From NCBI GenBank assembly GCA_947385785.1, contig CANDMH010000008.1, positions 1 through 34,925 on the forward strand: 34,925 nucleotides of DNA, read 5' to 3'. The notes below the pieces were generated by a model that saw nothing but the letters and a program-made list of their open reading frames with translations, did no database searches and was not told the DNA's origin. This DNA is from an uncultured Lachnospiraceae bacterium (lineage in GTDB: Bacteria; Bacillota; Clostridia; Lachnospirales; Lachnospiraceae). This document shows positions 1 to 8,251 of this stretch, one piece after another (the stretch's first letter is position 1; each line of letters starts with the position of its first letter). The position numbers were made by a program, and so were the translations under genes.

Positions 1-39
1 TTTTCGTGCAAAGTGCGCACGAAAACGCCTCGCGGAGGC
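1..39. repeat. two adjacent hairpins at the left window edge
   Basis: TTTTCGTGC (1-9) pairs perfectly with GCACGAAAA (17-25) across a 7-nt loop. GCCTC (27-31) pairs with GAGGC (35-39) across GCG. No T-run follows, so an intrinsic terminator is not clear. The core CGCCTCGCG is also found in the palindromic element at 4515-4646, so this may be the end of a related intergenic element. Nothing else is recognised between 40 and the gene that starts at 176. Confidence 0.5.
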
Positions 40-175
40 ACCCGTGAACAGTAACTAATTTACGCAGGAAAAAGCCATTTTCTTACTTATGGATAGCAAA
101 AATCAGCGGCCTGTGATAGAATAACTATATACATTTGCCGGCTGACCCTGAAGCAAAAGATGAGGTGAATTGAAT

Positions 176-1756
176 ATGCGAAATGATGATAATAATAATG
201 TGGGAATAAGACTGTTGAAAAAGGGGCAGAAAGGAATGATTCATGCCGTTTTCAGCCGCATGGGACTGTTTCTGTTGCTGCTGTTGCTGCAGGCTGGATT
301 TCTGGTGTTTCTGTTTCAGTGGTTTAAGGAATACCGCCCACAGGCCTTTGGAGGTATGGCTTTGCTCACTGTGGCCATGGTGCTTTACCTTTTGAACAGC
401 CGTATTGACCCTACGGCGAAGATTACCTGGCTTGTGATTGTAATGCTGATGCCGGTATTCGGGTCGCTTTTGTATCTGTATACACAGCTGGATATCGGCC
501 ACCGGGCGCTGAAGGTACGCTTCGAACAAATAGTTGAGATGACAAAGAAAAGCATCCCTCAGGAGGAGGCGGTTATCCGGGCGCTGGCGGAGGAGAACCC
601 GGGCGCGGCGTCACTGGTGCATTACATTCAGAGGAGCAGCTGCCACCCGGTGCATGACAGGACGGAGGTGACCTACTTTCCTCTGGGAGAGGATAAATTT
701 GCAGAGCTGCTGCGGCAGCTGGAGAAGGCGGAGCATTTTATCTTCCTGGAATATTTTATCATCAGTGAGGGGCTGATGTGGGGGGAGGTGCTGGAAATCC
801 TGGTCCGCAAGGCGCAGGAAGGGGTAGATGTAAGGGTAATGTATGACGGCACCTGCGAATTTGTCCTTCTGCCCCACAAATATCTGAGACTTCTGCGGGA
901 GAGAGGGATCAAGTGTAAAGTGTTTTCGCCGGTTTCTCCCTTTATTTCCACCCATTACAATTACCGGGACCATCGCAAGATACTGGTAATCGACGGACAT
1001 ACGGCCTTTAACGGCGGAGTGAACCTGGCCGATGAATATATCAACCGGGTGCAGCGGTTCGGGCACTGGAAGGACACGGCGGTGATGCTGAAAGGGGAGG
1101 CGGTGAAAAGCTTTACCCTGATGTTCCTTCAGATGTGGAATCTGGATGAGAGAACGCCCGAATTCAGGAAAAATCTGACATATCCCACATTTCCCCGGGA
1201 ACATGTGAAGGGATATGTGGTACCTTACGGAGACTGTCCCCTGGACAACGACAGGGTGGGGGAACTGGTGTACATGGATATCCTGAACCGTGCCGTGAAA
1301 TATGTACATATTATGACGCCTTATCTGATTCTGGACGGCGAGATGGAGATGGCCCTGCGGTATGCCGCGGAGCGGGGCGTGGAAGTGATTCTGATTCTGC
1401 CCGGAATTCCCGACAAGCGGCTTCCCTATGCGCTGGCCAAGACCCACTACCGGAGGCTGCTGGAATCCGGAGTGAAGATATACGAATATACGCCCGGTTT
1501 TGTCCATGCCAAGGTTTTTGTCAGTGATGCGAGGGAGGCGGTGGTGGGAACGATCAATCTGGATTACCGCAGCCTGTATCATCATTTTGAATGTGCCACT
1601 TATATGTATGGCACGGACTGCATTCCCGATATCGAAGCGGATTTCCAGGATATGCTGCCCAAATGCCGCCAGGTGACGCCGGAGACGATCAGGAACGAAA
1701 AGTGGACGGTGAAGCTGACAGGTGTATTGATAAAGGTGGCGGCACCGCTTTTGTGA
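176..1756 (+). CDS. cls: cardiolipin synthase (phospholipase D superfamily)
   Basis: Membrane enzyme that joins two phosphatidylglycerols to give cardiolipin and glycerol. The protein is about 526 aa, close to the usual length for bacterial Cls. Three hydrophobic N-terminal segments lie at roughly residues 22-42, 58-75 and 83-102; the usual family has two, so one may be part of the anchor region. Both catalytic HxKxxxxD motifs are intact: HRKILVID starting at H266 and HAKVFVSD starting at H444, each followed by the family G-N/T-x-N-L/D context (FNGGVNLAD and VGTINLDYR). A TTG six bases upstream (170) is in frame, but the AGGTG at 163-167 is best spaced for the ATG at 176. It stands alone upstream of the arginine promoter. 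Family assignment is firm; the phospholipid product is inferred from the family. Confidence 0.93.
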   Translation: MRNDDNNNVGIRLLKKGQKGMIHAVFSRMGLFLLLLLLQAGFLVFLFQWFKEYRPQAFGGMALLTVAMVLYLLNSRIDPTAKITWLVIVMLMPVFGSLLYLYTQLDIGHRALKVRFEQIVEMTKKSIPQEEAVIRALAEENPGAASLVHYIQRSSCHPVHDRTEVTYFPLGEDKFAELLRQLEKAEHFIFLEYFIISEGLMWGEVLEILVRKAQEGVDVRVMYDGTCEFVLLPHKYLRLLRERGIKCKVFSPVSPFISTHYNYRDHRKILVIDGHTAFNGGVNLADEYINRVQRFGHWKDTAVMLKGEAVKSFTLMFLQMWNLDERTPEFRKNLTYPTFPREHVKGYVVPYGDCPLDNDRVGELVYMDILNRAVKYVHIMTPYLILDGEMEMALRYAAERGVEVILILPGIPDKRLPYALAKTHYRRLLESGVKIYEYTPGFVHAKVFVSDAREAVVGTINLDYRSLYHHFECATYMYGTDCIPDIEADFQDMLPKCRQVTPETIRNEKWTVKLTGVLIKVAAPLL

Positions 1757-1766
1757 ACTCACTGAA

Positions 1767-1848
1767 CATGAATAAATATACACGAATAAAGAATAAATGT
1801 GCATAAATATAAAAAAGTAGTGGACATTTATACAAAAAGTGTTATACT
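1767..1848 (+). promoter_or_regulatory. argC promoter with tandem ArgR/AhrC-type ARG boxes
   Basis: CATGAATAAATATACACG (1767-1784) closely resembles the B. subtilis AhrC box (CATGAATAAAAATTCAAG). A second, weaker AT-rich match, ACGAATAAAGAATAAATG (1782-1799), overlaps it, and another AT-rich stretch runs to 1817. Directly downstream is a good sigma-A promoter: TGGACA (1821-1826), 16 nt, TATACT (1843-1848), giving a start near 1855. The order fits arginine-dependent repression of argC. The box similarity is seen by eye; the regulator gene is not in this window. Confidence 0.6.
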
Positions 1849-2158
1849 TACATAGAGTGCCGGGTGCCTGCCGGCCAATATATACGGGGAAGTGTCAGGA
1901 ACTGACATTTCCTTATGAAAGACCATAAAAGAAGAACAGTCTCGTGCAGTAAGTCCGGTGGAGCATATAAAATCAGTTACATAGCCCACTATGCGCCTGA
2001 TTTTTAAGCGGCACTGACGAAGAAAAATCCTGCGGACTATTGACAGGTTATTTCGTGACAGTTCCTAACTGGTAAATATATGCGCTCATGAGTAGAAACA
2101 GAGTCTGAAAATCCGGGCAAACCGGAAGAGGAAAGCGCGGGACGGAAATGAGGAGAAG
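1849..2158 (+). other. long argC leader carrying a palindromic repeat element
   Basis: About 300 nt of untranslated leader lie between the predicted start and argC. It holds an 11-bp hairpin, GGAAGTGTCAG (1888-1898) with CTGACATTTCC (1902-1912), separated by GAA and with one G.U pair. A far copy of the end sequence, GACAGTTCC, sits at 2057-2065. The stretch GTAAGTCCGGTGG (about 1949-1961) recurs in the element at 25799-25859. A 30-bp repeat of another family sits at 2067-2096. No T-box consensus was found, so tRNA-sensing is not supported. Confidence 0.5.
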
Positions 2159-3217
2159 ATGATAAAAGCAGGAATTATCGGAGCAACCGGCTATGCCGGC
2201 GGAGAACTTGTAAGGATTTTGACGAATCACAGGGAGGTCAGTATCGTCTGGTATGGCTCCCGCAGCTATATCGATAAAAAGTATTGCGAGGTATATCAGA
2301 ATATGTTCCGCATTGTGGAGGATGTGTGCAGGGACGACAATCTGGCAGAGCTGGCGGAGCAGGTGGATGTCATTTTTACCGCTACACCCCAGGGATTTCT
2401 GGCCGGTATTCTCACGGAGGAGATTCTCTCGAAGGTGAAAATCGTAGATTTATCTGCGGATTACCGTATAAAAGACGTGAAAGTATATGAGAAGTGGTAT
2501 GGAATCGAGCACAAATCCCCGCAGTTTATTCCGGAGGCAGTCTATGGGCTGTGCGAGGTGAACCGAAGCCGGATTACGGAAGCGACCAGGCTGGTGGCGA
2601 ATCCGGGCTGCTATACCACATGCTCTATTCTGACGGCGTATCCGCTGGTAAAAGAGGGGCTGATTGATGTGGATACATTGATTGTGGACGCAAAGTCGGG
2701 AACTTCCGGTGCGGGGCGGGGGGCGAAGGTGCCCAATCTGTTCTGCGAGGTCAATGAGAACATCAAGGCTTACGGCGTGGCAGGCCACCGCCATACCCCG
2801 GAGATTGAGGAGCAGCTTTCGTATGCGGGGGACTGTGAGGTGGTGATTAATTTTACACCCCACCTGGTACCCATGAACCGGGGGATTCTGGTGACGGAAT
2901 ACGCGAAGCTGAAGAGGAAAGATGACGGCACTCTGCCCTCATGGGAGGAAATCCGCGCCGTATATGACAAATATTACGCAGATGAGAAATTTGTGCGGGT
3001 CCTGGATAAGGGAATCTGCCCCGAGACCAAGTGGGTGGAGGGCAGCAATTATGTGGATATAAACTTTGTGGTCGACGAGAGGACAGGCCGCATCATCATG
3101 ATGGGCGCCCTGGACAATCTGGTGAAGGGCGCTGCCGGGCAGGCCGTGCAGAATATGAACCTGCTGTTCGGGCTGCCGGAAAGCGAGGGGCTGGAACTGG
3201 TGCCATGCTTCCCGTAG
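2159..3217 (+). CDS. argC: N-acetyl-gamma-glutamyl-phosphate reductase
   Basis: Third step of arginine biosynthesis: NADPH-dependent reduction of N-acetylglutamyl phosphate to the semialdehyde, in the cytosol. The protein is 352 aa, the usual length of the long ArgC type. It opens with the Rossmann motif GIIGATGYAGGELVR (residues 5-19). The active-site cysteine is C151 in VANPGCYTT, and the substrate histidine region HRHTPEIEE follows. The family usually has GCYPT; here the proline is threonine. GAGGAG stands only about 3 nt before the ATG, but the N-terminus fits the family exactly. An inverted repeat, CCCGTA (3211-3216) with TACGGG (3226-3231), overlaps the stop codon but lacks a T-run. The next arginine genes lie about 9 kb away, so this gene probably depends on its own ARG-box promoter. 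Confidence 0.96.
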   Translation: MIKAGIIGATGYAGGELVRILTNHREVSIVWYGSRSYIDKKYCEVYQNMFRIVEDVCRDDNLAELAEQVDVIFTATPQGFLAGILTEEILSKVKIVDLSADYRIKDVKVYEKWYGIEHKSPQFIPEAVYGLCEVNRSRITEATRLVANPGCYTTCSILTAYPLVKEGLIDVDTLIVDAKSGTSGAGRGAKVPNLFCEVNENIKAYGVAGHRHTPEIEEQLSYAGDCEVVINFTPHLVPMNRGILVTEYAKLKRKDDGTLPSWEEIRAVYDKYYADEKFVRVLDKGICPETKWVEGSNYVDINFVVDERTGRIIMMGALDNLVKGAAGQAVQNMNLLFGLPESEGLELVPCFP

Positions 3218-3337
3218 AATGAAGATACGGGTGGGAACAGTATGTGTACCAAATGTTTGTAGTGGATTTCCTGATTTGCAACCGGGACAGACATGGTGAT
3301 ATGGGATGAAAAACCCAAACCGGAACAGGAGGTACAA

Positions 3338-3877
3338 ATGAAGCAGGATTTACCCAGGAAACTTGACAGAAAAATACTTTATGAGAGCGACTGGATCTGC
3401 CTGTATGCGGATAAGGTTCAAATGCCGGACGGGCAGATCATATCCCCCTGCCATAAGCTCCACTACCCCCATGCGTCTGCCTGTGTGGTCATTGTAAACG
3501 ACAGGGATGAGATCCTGATGATCCAGGCCAGGCGCTACGTGACGGCAAGGCTGGAATGGGAGATTCCGGCGGGAAGAGTGGAAGAGGACGAAACGCCGGA
3601 AGAGGCGGCGAGAAGGGAATGCATGGAAGAAACGGGATGCAGCCTGAAGGATATTACCTTTTTATGCTGCCAGAACCCCAGCAACGGAATGTCCGATCTG
3701 AAGGTTCATGTATTTGGCGCCAGGGTGGAGAAGGAGACGGACACATTTGATGAAAATGAAGTCCGCAGTAAGAAGTGGGTGCCGAGGGAGAAGGTTCTGG
3801 AGATGCTGAAGGCAAACGAAATCCAGTGTGGCGTTTCAATGCTGGCATTACTGTATGCCATAAATTTTTACATATGA
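3338..3877 (+). CDS. Nudix hydrolase, ADP-ribose pyrophosphatase-like
   Basis: Hydrolyses a nucleoside diphosphate linked to another group; ADP-ribose is the commonest substrate of this subgroup. The protein is 179 aa. The Nudix box is complete: G-x5-E-x7-RECMEETGC, beginning GRVEEDE, so the Mg-binding glutamates are present. The N-terminal part (RKILYESDWICLYADKVQMP) resembles the beta-strand dimerisation region of ADP-ribose pyrophosphatases. The ATG at 3338 follows AGGAGG (3327-3332) with good spacing; an in-frame ATG at 3293 would add 15 residues but has no ribosome site. It follows argC by 120 nt, with no metabolic link visible. Substrate is inferred only. Confidence 0.85.
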   Translation: MKQDLPRKLDRKILYESDWICLYADKVQMPDGQIISPCHKLHYPHASACVVIVNDRDEILMIQARRYVTARLEWEIPAGRVEEDETPEEAARRECMEETGCSLKDITFLCCQNPSNGMSDLKVHVFGARVEKETDTFDENEVRSKKWVPREKVLEMLKANEIQCGVSMLALLYAINFYI

Positions 3878-4082
3878 TTTCGCTTTTTTGCTTTTGAAAA
3901 GAATCAACTGAACCTTAACAGATTGGAACTGCCCGGTGAAGAACATTCAGGCGAAATCAGTCATGGATACCATCGTTGGCGTGACAGCCGGCATGAAAGA
4001 GGATATGGATATTGATAACCATGGAAGGCGGATCGTGTGAAGAACGCATGTACTGCGAAACCACAATCAGGAGGAAAGAAAA
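3878..4082 (+). other. intergenic stretch with a possible gene relic
   Basis: An open frame from about 3912 to the TGA at 4038-4040 would encode roughly 42 residues, including SVMDTIVGVTAGMKEDMD, with an internal ATG at 3963. There is no good ribosome site. It may be the 3' remnant of a lost gene or chance. AGGAGG near 4070 belongs to the next gene. Confidence 0.25.
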
Positions 4083-4514
4083 ATGGGAGAAAAATTAGCC
4101 AAAGAAACAGCACAGATCATGGAGGAAAGATTCGGCTGCGATAATCTGCTTGCCCTGGCTACAGTGGAGGAAGGGAAGCCCTGTGTGCGCACCGTAAACG
4201 GTTATTATGAGGACGGCGCATTTTATATCGTCACTTACGCCCTGTCCAATAAAATAAGGCAGATTGAAAAGGAGCCTGCGGTTGCCATCTGCGGCGACTG
4301 GTTTACCGCCCATGGCATCGGGGAAAACCTGGGGCATGTAAAGGCACAGTGCAATGAGGAAATCATGTCCAAAGTAAGGGTGGTTTTCGCGGAGTGGTAT
4401 GACAACGGGCACACCAATGAAGATGACCCGAATACCTGCCTCCTGCGTATCCGACTTACGGATGGGGTGCTGTTCCACCATGGGACAAGGTATGATATTG
4501 ATTTTCGGAGATAA
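4083..4514 (+). CDS. pyridoxamine 5'-phosphate oxidase-like FMN-binding protein
   Basis: Small cytosolic split-barrel flavoprotein of 143 aa. The features seen are LLALATVEEGKPCVRTVNGYY, then AFYIVTYALSNKIRQIEKEP and AVAICGDWFTAHG, which follow the beta-barrel pattern of the PNPOx-like family in which FMN or a related cofactor binds at the dimer interface. True PdxH proteins are about 200 aa or longer, so this is one of the short general-stress or putative reductase types, not a proven vitamin B6 enzyme. AGGAGG stands 10 nt before the ATG. Its TAA stop is followed at once by a palindromic repeat element. Substrate unknown. Confidence 0.75.
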   Translation: MGEKLAKETAQIMEERFGCDNLLALATVEEGKPCVRTVNGYYEDGAFYIVTYALSNKIRQIEKEPAVAICGDWFTAHGIGENLGHVKAQCNEEIMSKVRVVFAEWYDNGHTNEDDPNTCLLRIRLTDGVLFHHGTRYDIDFRR

Positions 4515-4646
4515 GGAAGTGCCTGCAAATGACTGCTACAAGTTTATGGCAATTTTTATTGAATTTCCGGGCTTTTGTCTGAAAATATTACAGGAACCGC
4601 CTCGCGAACCCTGTGATCAAAAGGAAATTGTAGCAGTTACCTTCCT
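4515..4646. repeat. palindromic intergenic element, family 1
   Basis: Begins directly after the preceding TAA stop. Its ends are inverted: GGAAGTGCCTGCAAATG then ACTGCTACAA on the left, and TTGTAGCAGT then TACCTTCC on the right. An inner hairpin, ACAGG with CCTGT, encloses AACCGCCTCGCG. Left-end sequence TGCAAA and the core AGGAACCGC-Y-TCGCG recur in the element at 20454-20543. No coding capacity. Confidence 0.55.
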
Positions 4647-4685
4647 TTCTGAAATGCCGTCTCTGGAAAGAAAAACAACGATTTA

Positions 4686-4715
4686 AACTGGCAAAAGTTT
4701 TCGGCTGTGAGTATA
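4686..4715 (+). repeat. 30-bp dispersed repeat, family 2 half-element
   Basis: Starts AACTGGCAAAAG and ends GCTGTGAGTATA. The same 30-bp pattern occurs at 2067-2096, 16435-16464, 25769-25798 and 30374-30403, and inverted at 30302-30331. It lies in the gap before the glycosidase gene. Confidence 0.55.
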
Positions 4716-4751
4716 GATTGACGTGCAGTATATATAAAAGGAGAACCATAA

Positions 4752-5942
4752 ATGGAAGCAAAAAGAGTGGAAGCGGCAGTAAACAGGGTGACGGAATACA
4801 TCAACAGACTTACCATTGAGTCCAAAGAAAACGTCCCTGAGAAGGTGCTGAACAGTACGGAACTGTTTTTCTCATGGGACAATGAGAAGCGTGCTCCTGG
4901 GAGAAAGGATTTTCTCTATGACTACAGCTATTACAACGGCGTAGTAATGGAGGGACTGTACGACATTTACGAGGCGGCTCCGGAGAAGGGAAAGGCTTAT
5001 TACGATTATGTGAAAGCCTATCTGGACGGCCTGATGGAGCAGAGAGAGGACGGCGGCTGGCAGCTGAATTTTGAGCGCTCCGGCTATGTGGACTGCCATG
5101 GGGCGGACTGCTATAAGACGGCGGCGCTTTTTGAGCGGTTTTCCAAAGGAGAGGATGCTTACGGCGAAATCGCGGATACTTTATATCGGCATCTGACGGA
5201 CGAAACTTATGTGAACAGCCTGGGGCATACGCCCTGCCTGGAAAATATGCCGGAGGAACTGGGGCATAATTACTGGCACGGCTGGAGGGAAGCGCCCATG
5301 TACAAGATCTGGCTGGACGGCATTTACATGCTGCAGCCCTTCCTGGCACATCATGCGGTGAGAATCGATGACAGGCGGCAGCTGGAACTGGTGCGGGAGC
5401 GCCTGGACTGGGTGGCGGATGTGCTGCTTGCCCCCAACGGCATGTACTATCATGCTGCAAACGGAAGGGGTGACGTGTGTAACTTCTTCTGGACCAGGGC
5501 AATGGGCTGGTACGGCATGGCCATGGTGGATATCATGGAGGTGCTTCCGGAAGAATACCTGGAGAAAAGAAAGGCAGCATTGAAGCTGTTTGTGGGCGGC
5601 ATGCTGAAATATCAGGACGCAGACGGCATCTGGGCAAACCTGGCGGACAGACCTGCCACGGAGACAAACCGCCCTGAGAGCAGCGGAACTGCCATGATGA
5701 GTTACATTATTTTAAAAGGTGTCAGAAAGGGATGGCTGGACGAGTCCTGCAGGGAGGCCGGGATAAAGGCTTTCGTGGGACTTGCGGAGAACAAGCTGGA
5801 CGAGCGGGGGCTGCGGGATATTTATCTGAAAGCGGCGGCCAACGGCACCAATAATTATGAAGAACCCCGATATTACCTTACCGACGAGGGGAAGGGAAGC
5901 GGGCCCTTTATCATGGCGTACTCGGAAATGCTGTATCTGTGA
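4752..5942 (+). CDS. unsaturated glucuronyl/rhamnogalacturonyl hydrolase (GH105/GH88)
   Basis: Removes the unsaturated uronic residue from oligosaccharides made by polysaccharide lyases, for example from pectin rhamnogalacturonan. The protein is 396 aa with no signal peptide, so it acts in the cytosol on imported oligosaccharides. The (alpha/alpha)6-barrel motifs of the YteR/YesR type are seen: YKIWLDGIYMLQPF with the likely catalytic D189, FFWTRAMGWYGMAMVDIMEV, and ESSGTAMMSYIILKGVRKGW, ending GSGPFIMAYSE. The ATG follows AAAAGGAG at about 8 nt spacing. No lyase or sugar transporter is adjacent, which is unusual since such genes normally sit in polysaccharide-use loci. GH105 is preferred over GH88 by motif style, not by a search. 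Confidence 0.85.
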   Translation: MEAKRVEAAVNRVTEYINRLTIESKENVPEKVLNSTELFFSWDNEKRAPGRKDFLYDYSYYNGVVMEGLYDIYEAAPEKGKAYYDYVKAYLDGLMEQREDGGWQLNFERSGYVDCHGADCYKTAALFERFSKGEDAYGEIADTLYRHLTDETYVNSLGHTPCLENMPEELGHNYWHGWREAPMYKIWLDGIYMLQPFLAHHAVRIDDRRQLELVRERLDWVADVLLAPNGMYYHAANGRGDVCNFFWTRAMGWYGMAMVDIMEVLPEEYLEKRKAALKLFVGGMLKYQDADGIWANLADRPATETNRPESSGTAMMSYIILKGVRKGWLDESCREAGIKAFVGLAENKLDERGLRDIYLKAAANGTNNYEEPRYYLTDEGKGSGPFIMAYSEMLYL

Positions 5943-6008
5943 ATTTATGTCAGATCCTCATTTTGGCAAAACTTCGGAAGCCATAAAACGAAACAGGAGG
6001 ATGTCTCA

Positions 6009-6530
6009 ATGCATTTTACTTATTGCCCCCATTGCGGGAGTAAACTCATTCAGAAAGAAATCGGTGACGAAGGGCTGATTCCCTTCTGCGAACAGTGCAG
6101 CGTCCCTCTGTGGGATATGTTCACTACGTCCGTTATCTGCGCGGTGGTGAATGAAGAGCGTGAAGTGGCTCTGATTCGACAGGATTATGTCTCCACGACG
6201 AATCATGTCTGTGTGGCCGGCATCATGAAGCCAGGGGAATCCGCGGAGGAGACTGCCGTCAGGGAGATTCAGGAAGAAATCGGCCAGGACGTGGTGAAAC
6301 TGGAGTACATAAAAAGCTACCCGTACGAGAAAAAGGGAATGCTCATGCTGGGCTACAGGGCCGTGGTAAAAAAGACGGATTTTCGGCTGTCCGGGGAGGT
6401 GGATTCCGCTGTCTGGGTGAAATACGAGGACGCCCTGGACAAGCTCCGGGAGGGCAGCATAGCCTGGCAGCTGGTGCGGGAGGCCATCGGGCAGGATTTG
6501 CAGCATTTATCAGGCAGATCGGTTCCGTGA
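6009..6530 (+). CDS. zinc-ribbon Nudix hydrolase, NudC-like
   Basis: The protein is 173 aa. An N-terminal zinc ribbon (CPHC at residues 6-9, CEQC near 27-30) is followed by a Nudix domain with a complete box, GIMKPGE then REIQEEIGQ. After the box comes KSYPYEKKGMLMLGY, resembling the SQPWPFPxS-type element that marks NADH pyrophosphatases. Likely activity is hydrolysis of a dinucleotide such as NAD(H), possibly also RNA decapping as in NudC. E. coli NudC has a longer N-terminal domain, absent here. AGGAGG precedes the ATG by 8 nt. It follows the glycosidase by 66 nt and could be cotranscribed with it. Confidence 0.82.
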   Translation: MHFTYCPHCGSKLIQKEIGDEGLIPFCEQCSVPLWDMFTTSVICAVVNEEREVALIRQDYVSTTNHVCVAGIMKPGESAEETAVREIQEEIGQDVVKLEYIKSYPYEKKGMLMLGYRAVVKKTDFRLSGEVDSAVWVKYEDALDKLREGSIAWQLVREAIGQDLQHLSGRSVP

Positions 6531-6903
6531 CTGCCAGTATGCCTATATGTGCCGTTTATAACCCATTTGATCACTGTGATGCCATGAATAAAAGAGGGCA
6601 GTAACTGCCCCGAATCAATTTGCCCAAATCAGGTTACCCAAATCAAACCCTGACAGGCTAAATTTCCGGTTGTCATCTCCGCGAAGGTGTGTTATAGTAA
6701 TTCCAGGAAGCAAAAGCATTCCGGTATCAAGAAGCAGGAGATTCTATTCCCGGTCTGTAAGATCGGGTAACTTGGCATCTGACATTCTACTATTTCAGAA
6801 CTTGCCTGCTTGAAATCATATAAAATACAGGAGCAGGGCAGGGATGAAAGGCGGCTTATATTGTTTGCGGCGTATGTTCCATGTCCTGCGGAAAGGCGGG
6901 ACA
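6531..6903 (+). promoter_or_regulatory. gap with promoter for the Rpn gene
   Basis: This 373-nt gap has no credible gene. It holds a 15-bp palindrome GGGCAGTAACTGCCC (6596-6610), then two close CCCAAATCA copies (about 6623-6645). A strong sigma-A promoter follows: TTGTCA (6670-6675), 17 nt, TATAGT (6693-6698). The predicted leader is about 200 nt before the Rpn start. The palindrome upstream of the promoter could be an operator; this is inference. Confidence 0.5.
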
Positions 6904-7890
6904 ATGGGGGAACCGAACAACGCACTGAATGTATATATGAGGAAAACGGATCGAATTCGATCAGTGCTGGAATATTTTCTGGGAGAGAAGCTGCCGGAGA
7001 GCTGGGCATTTGAGTCGGGCGACGGCTTCTATACTATCCGGAATTCAAAGGGAAAGCTGTCCTTTCGGCAGCGGGACTGTATGAGGCGGGTTCGAACCTG
7101 CAAAAGCAGTTTTTATCTGGGGTTGGAAAATCAGGAGACGGTGAATCTGACTTTTCCATGGCGTCTGATGGAACTGGACAGTCTTGCATATGGTACGCAG
7201 ATTGAAGAGATTCAGGAGAAGAACCAGGAAATGGGAGCAAAGTATGGGGCAGAGGATGACTTCAAGTATACGTATCGGAAAGAGGACAGAGTGCTGCCGG
7301 TTCTGAACCTCACGTTGTATTGGGGGAGAAAGAGGTGGGAGCGTCCCCTGTCGCTGGGAGATATGGCGGAATTGGATTCCCTGCCGGTGAAGCTGAGAGA
7401 TCTGTTTGAAGACCACAGGGTACATTTGATTTATATGCGCCGTATTCCGGAGGAGGTTTTGGAGAAGATGGATTCGGATTTAAAATATGTCCTGGGTATT
7501 ATGAAGCGAACCGGATCCAGGAAAAAGTATGAGAAATTTATTCTCGAGAATAGGGAGTATTTCAGCAGGATGCCAAAGAGCGCAGTGGATGTTATTGATG
7601 TCTGCACTGGTATAAAGGATATAACAGACTGTCTGGAATATACGTTAAATCAGGAGACAGGAGAGGAGGAAGCTGATGTGTGTAAAGCGCTGAATGATAT
7701 TAAGAAGGACGCTGAGAAAAAAGGTATGAAGCAGGGGGTAAAGCAAGGAGTAAAGCAGGGAGAGACACGCTTGGGAGCATTAATGCAGAAGCTTCTGGCA
7801 GATGGAAGGATGGAGGATGCACGCCTTGCCGCAGAGGACGAGAGGGAGAGGAGCAGACTGTACCGTGAATGCGGTATTGCCGTCAAGTGA
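6904..7890 (+). CDS. Rpn family recombination-promoting nuclease / putative transposase
   Basis: Member of the Transposase_31/Rpn family of PD-(D/E)XK-fold DNA endonucleases, whose E. coli relatives raise RecA-independent recombination. The protein is about 328 aa from the ATG at 6904 (MGEPNNALNVYMRK). An in-frame ATG at 6844 would add 20 basic residues and has a weak AGGG site. Core strands LGLENQETVNLTFPWRLMELD and VLPVLNLTLYWG match the family's 'iEhQS' and 'plvlYhG' strands, with E-x-Q retained. The C-terminus carries the typical charged tail with repeated GMKQGVKQGVKQG (about residues 275-287). It has its own promoter at 6670-6698. No terminal inverted repeats or target duplications mark it as a mobile unit. 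Its biological role in this organism is unknown. Confidence 0.75.
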   Translation: MGEPNNALNVYMRKTDRIRSVLEYFLGEKLPESWAFESGDGFYTIRNSKGKLSFRQRDCMRRVRTCKSSFYLGLENQETVNLTFPWRLMELDSLAYGTQIEEIQEKNQEMGAKYGAEDDFKYTYRKEDRVLPVLNLTLYWGRKRWERPLSLGDMAELDSLPVKLRDLFEDHRVHLIYMRRIPEEVLEKMDSDLKYVLGIMKRTGSRKKYEKFILENREYFSRMPKSAVDVIDVCTGIKDITDCLEYTLNQETGEEEADVCKALNDIKKDAEKKGMKQGVKQGVKQGETRLGALMQKLLADGRMEDARLAAEDERERSRLYRECGIAVK

Positions 7891-8251
7891 GCATCGACGG
7901 CCAGGCTTCCCCCGCGGGAAGAACCACTCTCTAAAAGCGATTCAAAAGCGTTTTTAAAAAGGGGTTTTTAAAAAGGAAGAAAAAAATATTGTCCTTTCCG
8001 GGCAAACGGTGTATACTGGTAAAGCCTGCGGATAGAGTCCTTGCCTGAAACGGGACATTGCGATGCGCCTGATGCCATTTGATTTGGGCGTTCCTGTGTT
8101 CACTGTATCTGACAGCACGGCCGCATATGCCTGTCTTAGCCGGATTTGTAAATTATGGCGGCCTTAAGTATAATCAGGAAAAACGTTATCTTGTATGGCA
8201 GGGGATTTCAGATGGGGGCATAAACCGAAGAAATGGGAAATGGGTAAAATA
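7891..8251 (+). promoter_or_regulatory. gap with hairpin and promoter for the GNAT gene
   Basis: The gap of about 360 nt has no gene. CTTCCC (7906-7911) pairs with GGGAAG (7916-7921) 15 nt after the Rpn stop, but no T-run follows. AT-rich sequence with two TTTTTAAAAAGG copies lies at 7951-7980. A sigma-A promoter, TTGTCC (7989-7994), 17 nt, TATACT (8012-8017), precedes a leader of about 230 nt. Confidence 0.5.

Noticed and set aside
611..1804. Long minus-strand frame opposite cardiolipin synthase
   Set aside because: Antisense shadow of a clear gene; low-complexity, no ribosome site or domain.
1849..2158. T-box riboswitch in the argC leader
   Set aside because: The AGGGTGGNACCGCG motif and specifier-loop layout are missing; the structure is explained by dispersed repeats.
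6904..7890. Complete insertion sequence around the Rpn gene
   Set aside because: No terminal inverted repeats or target-site duplication; Rpn proteins are usually stationary nucleases despite the transposase name.
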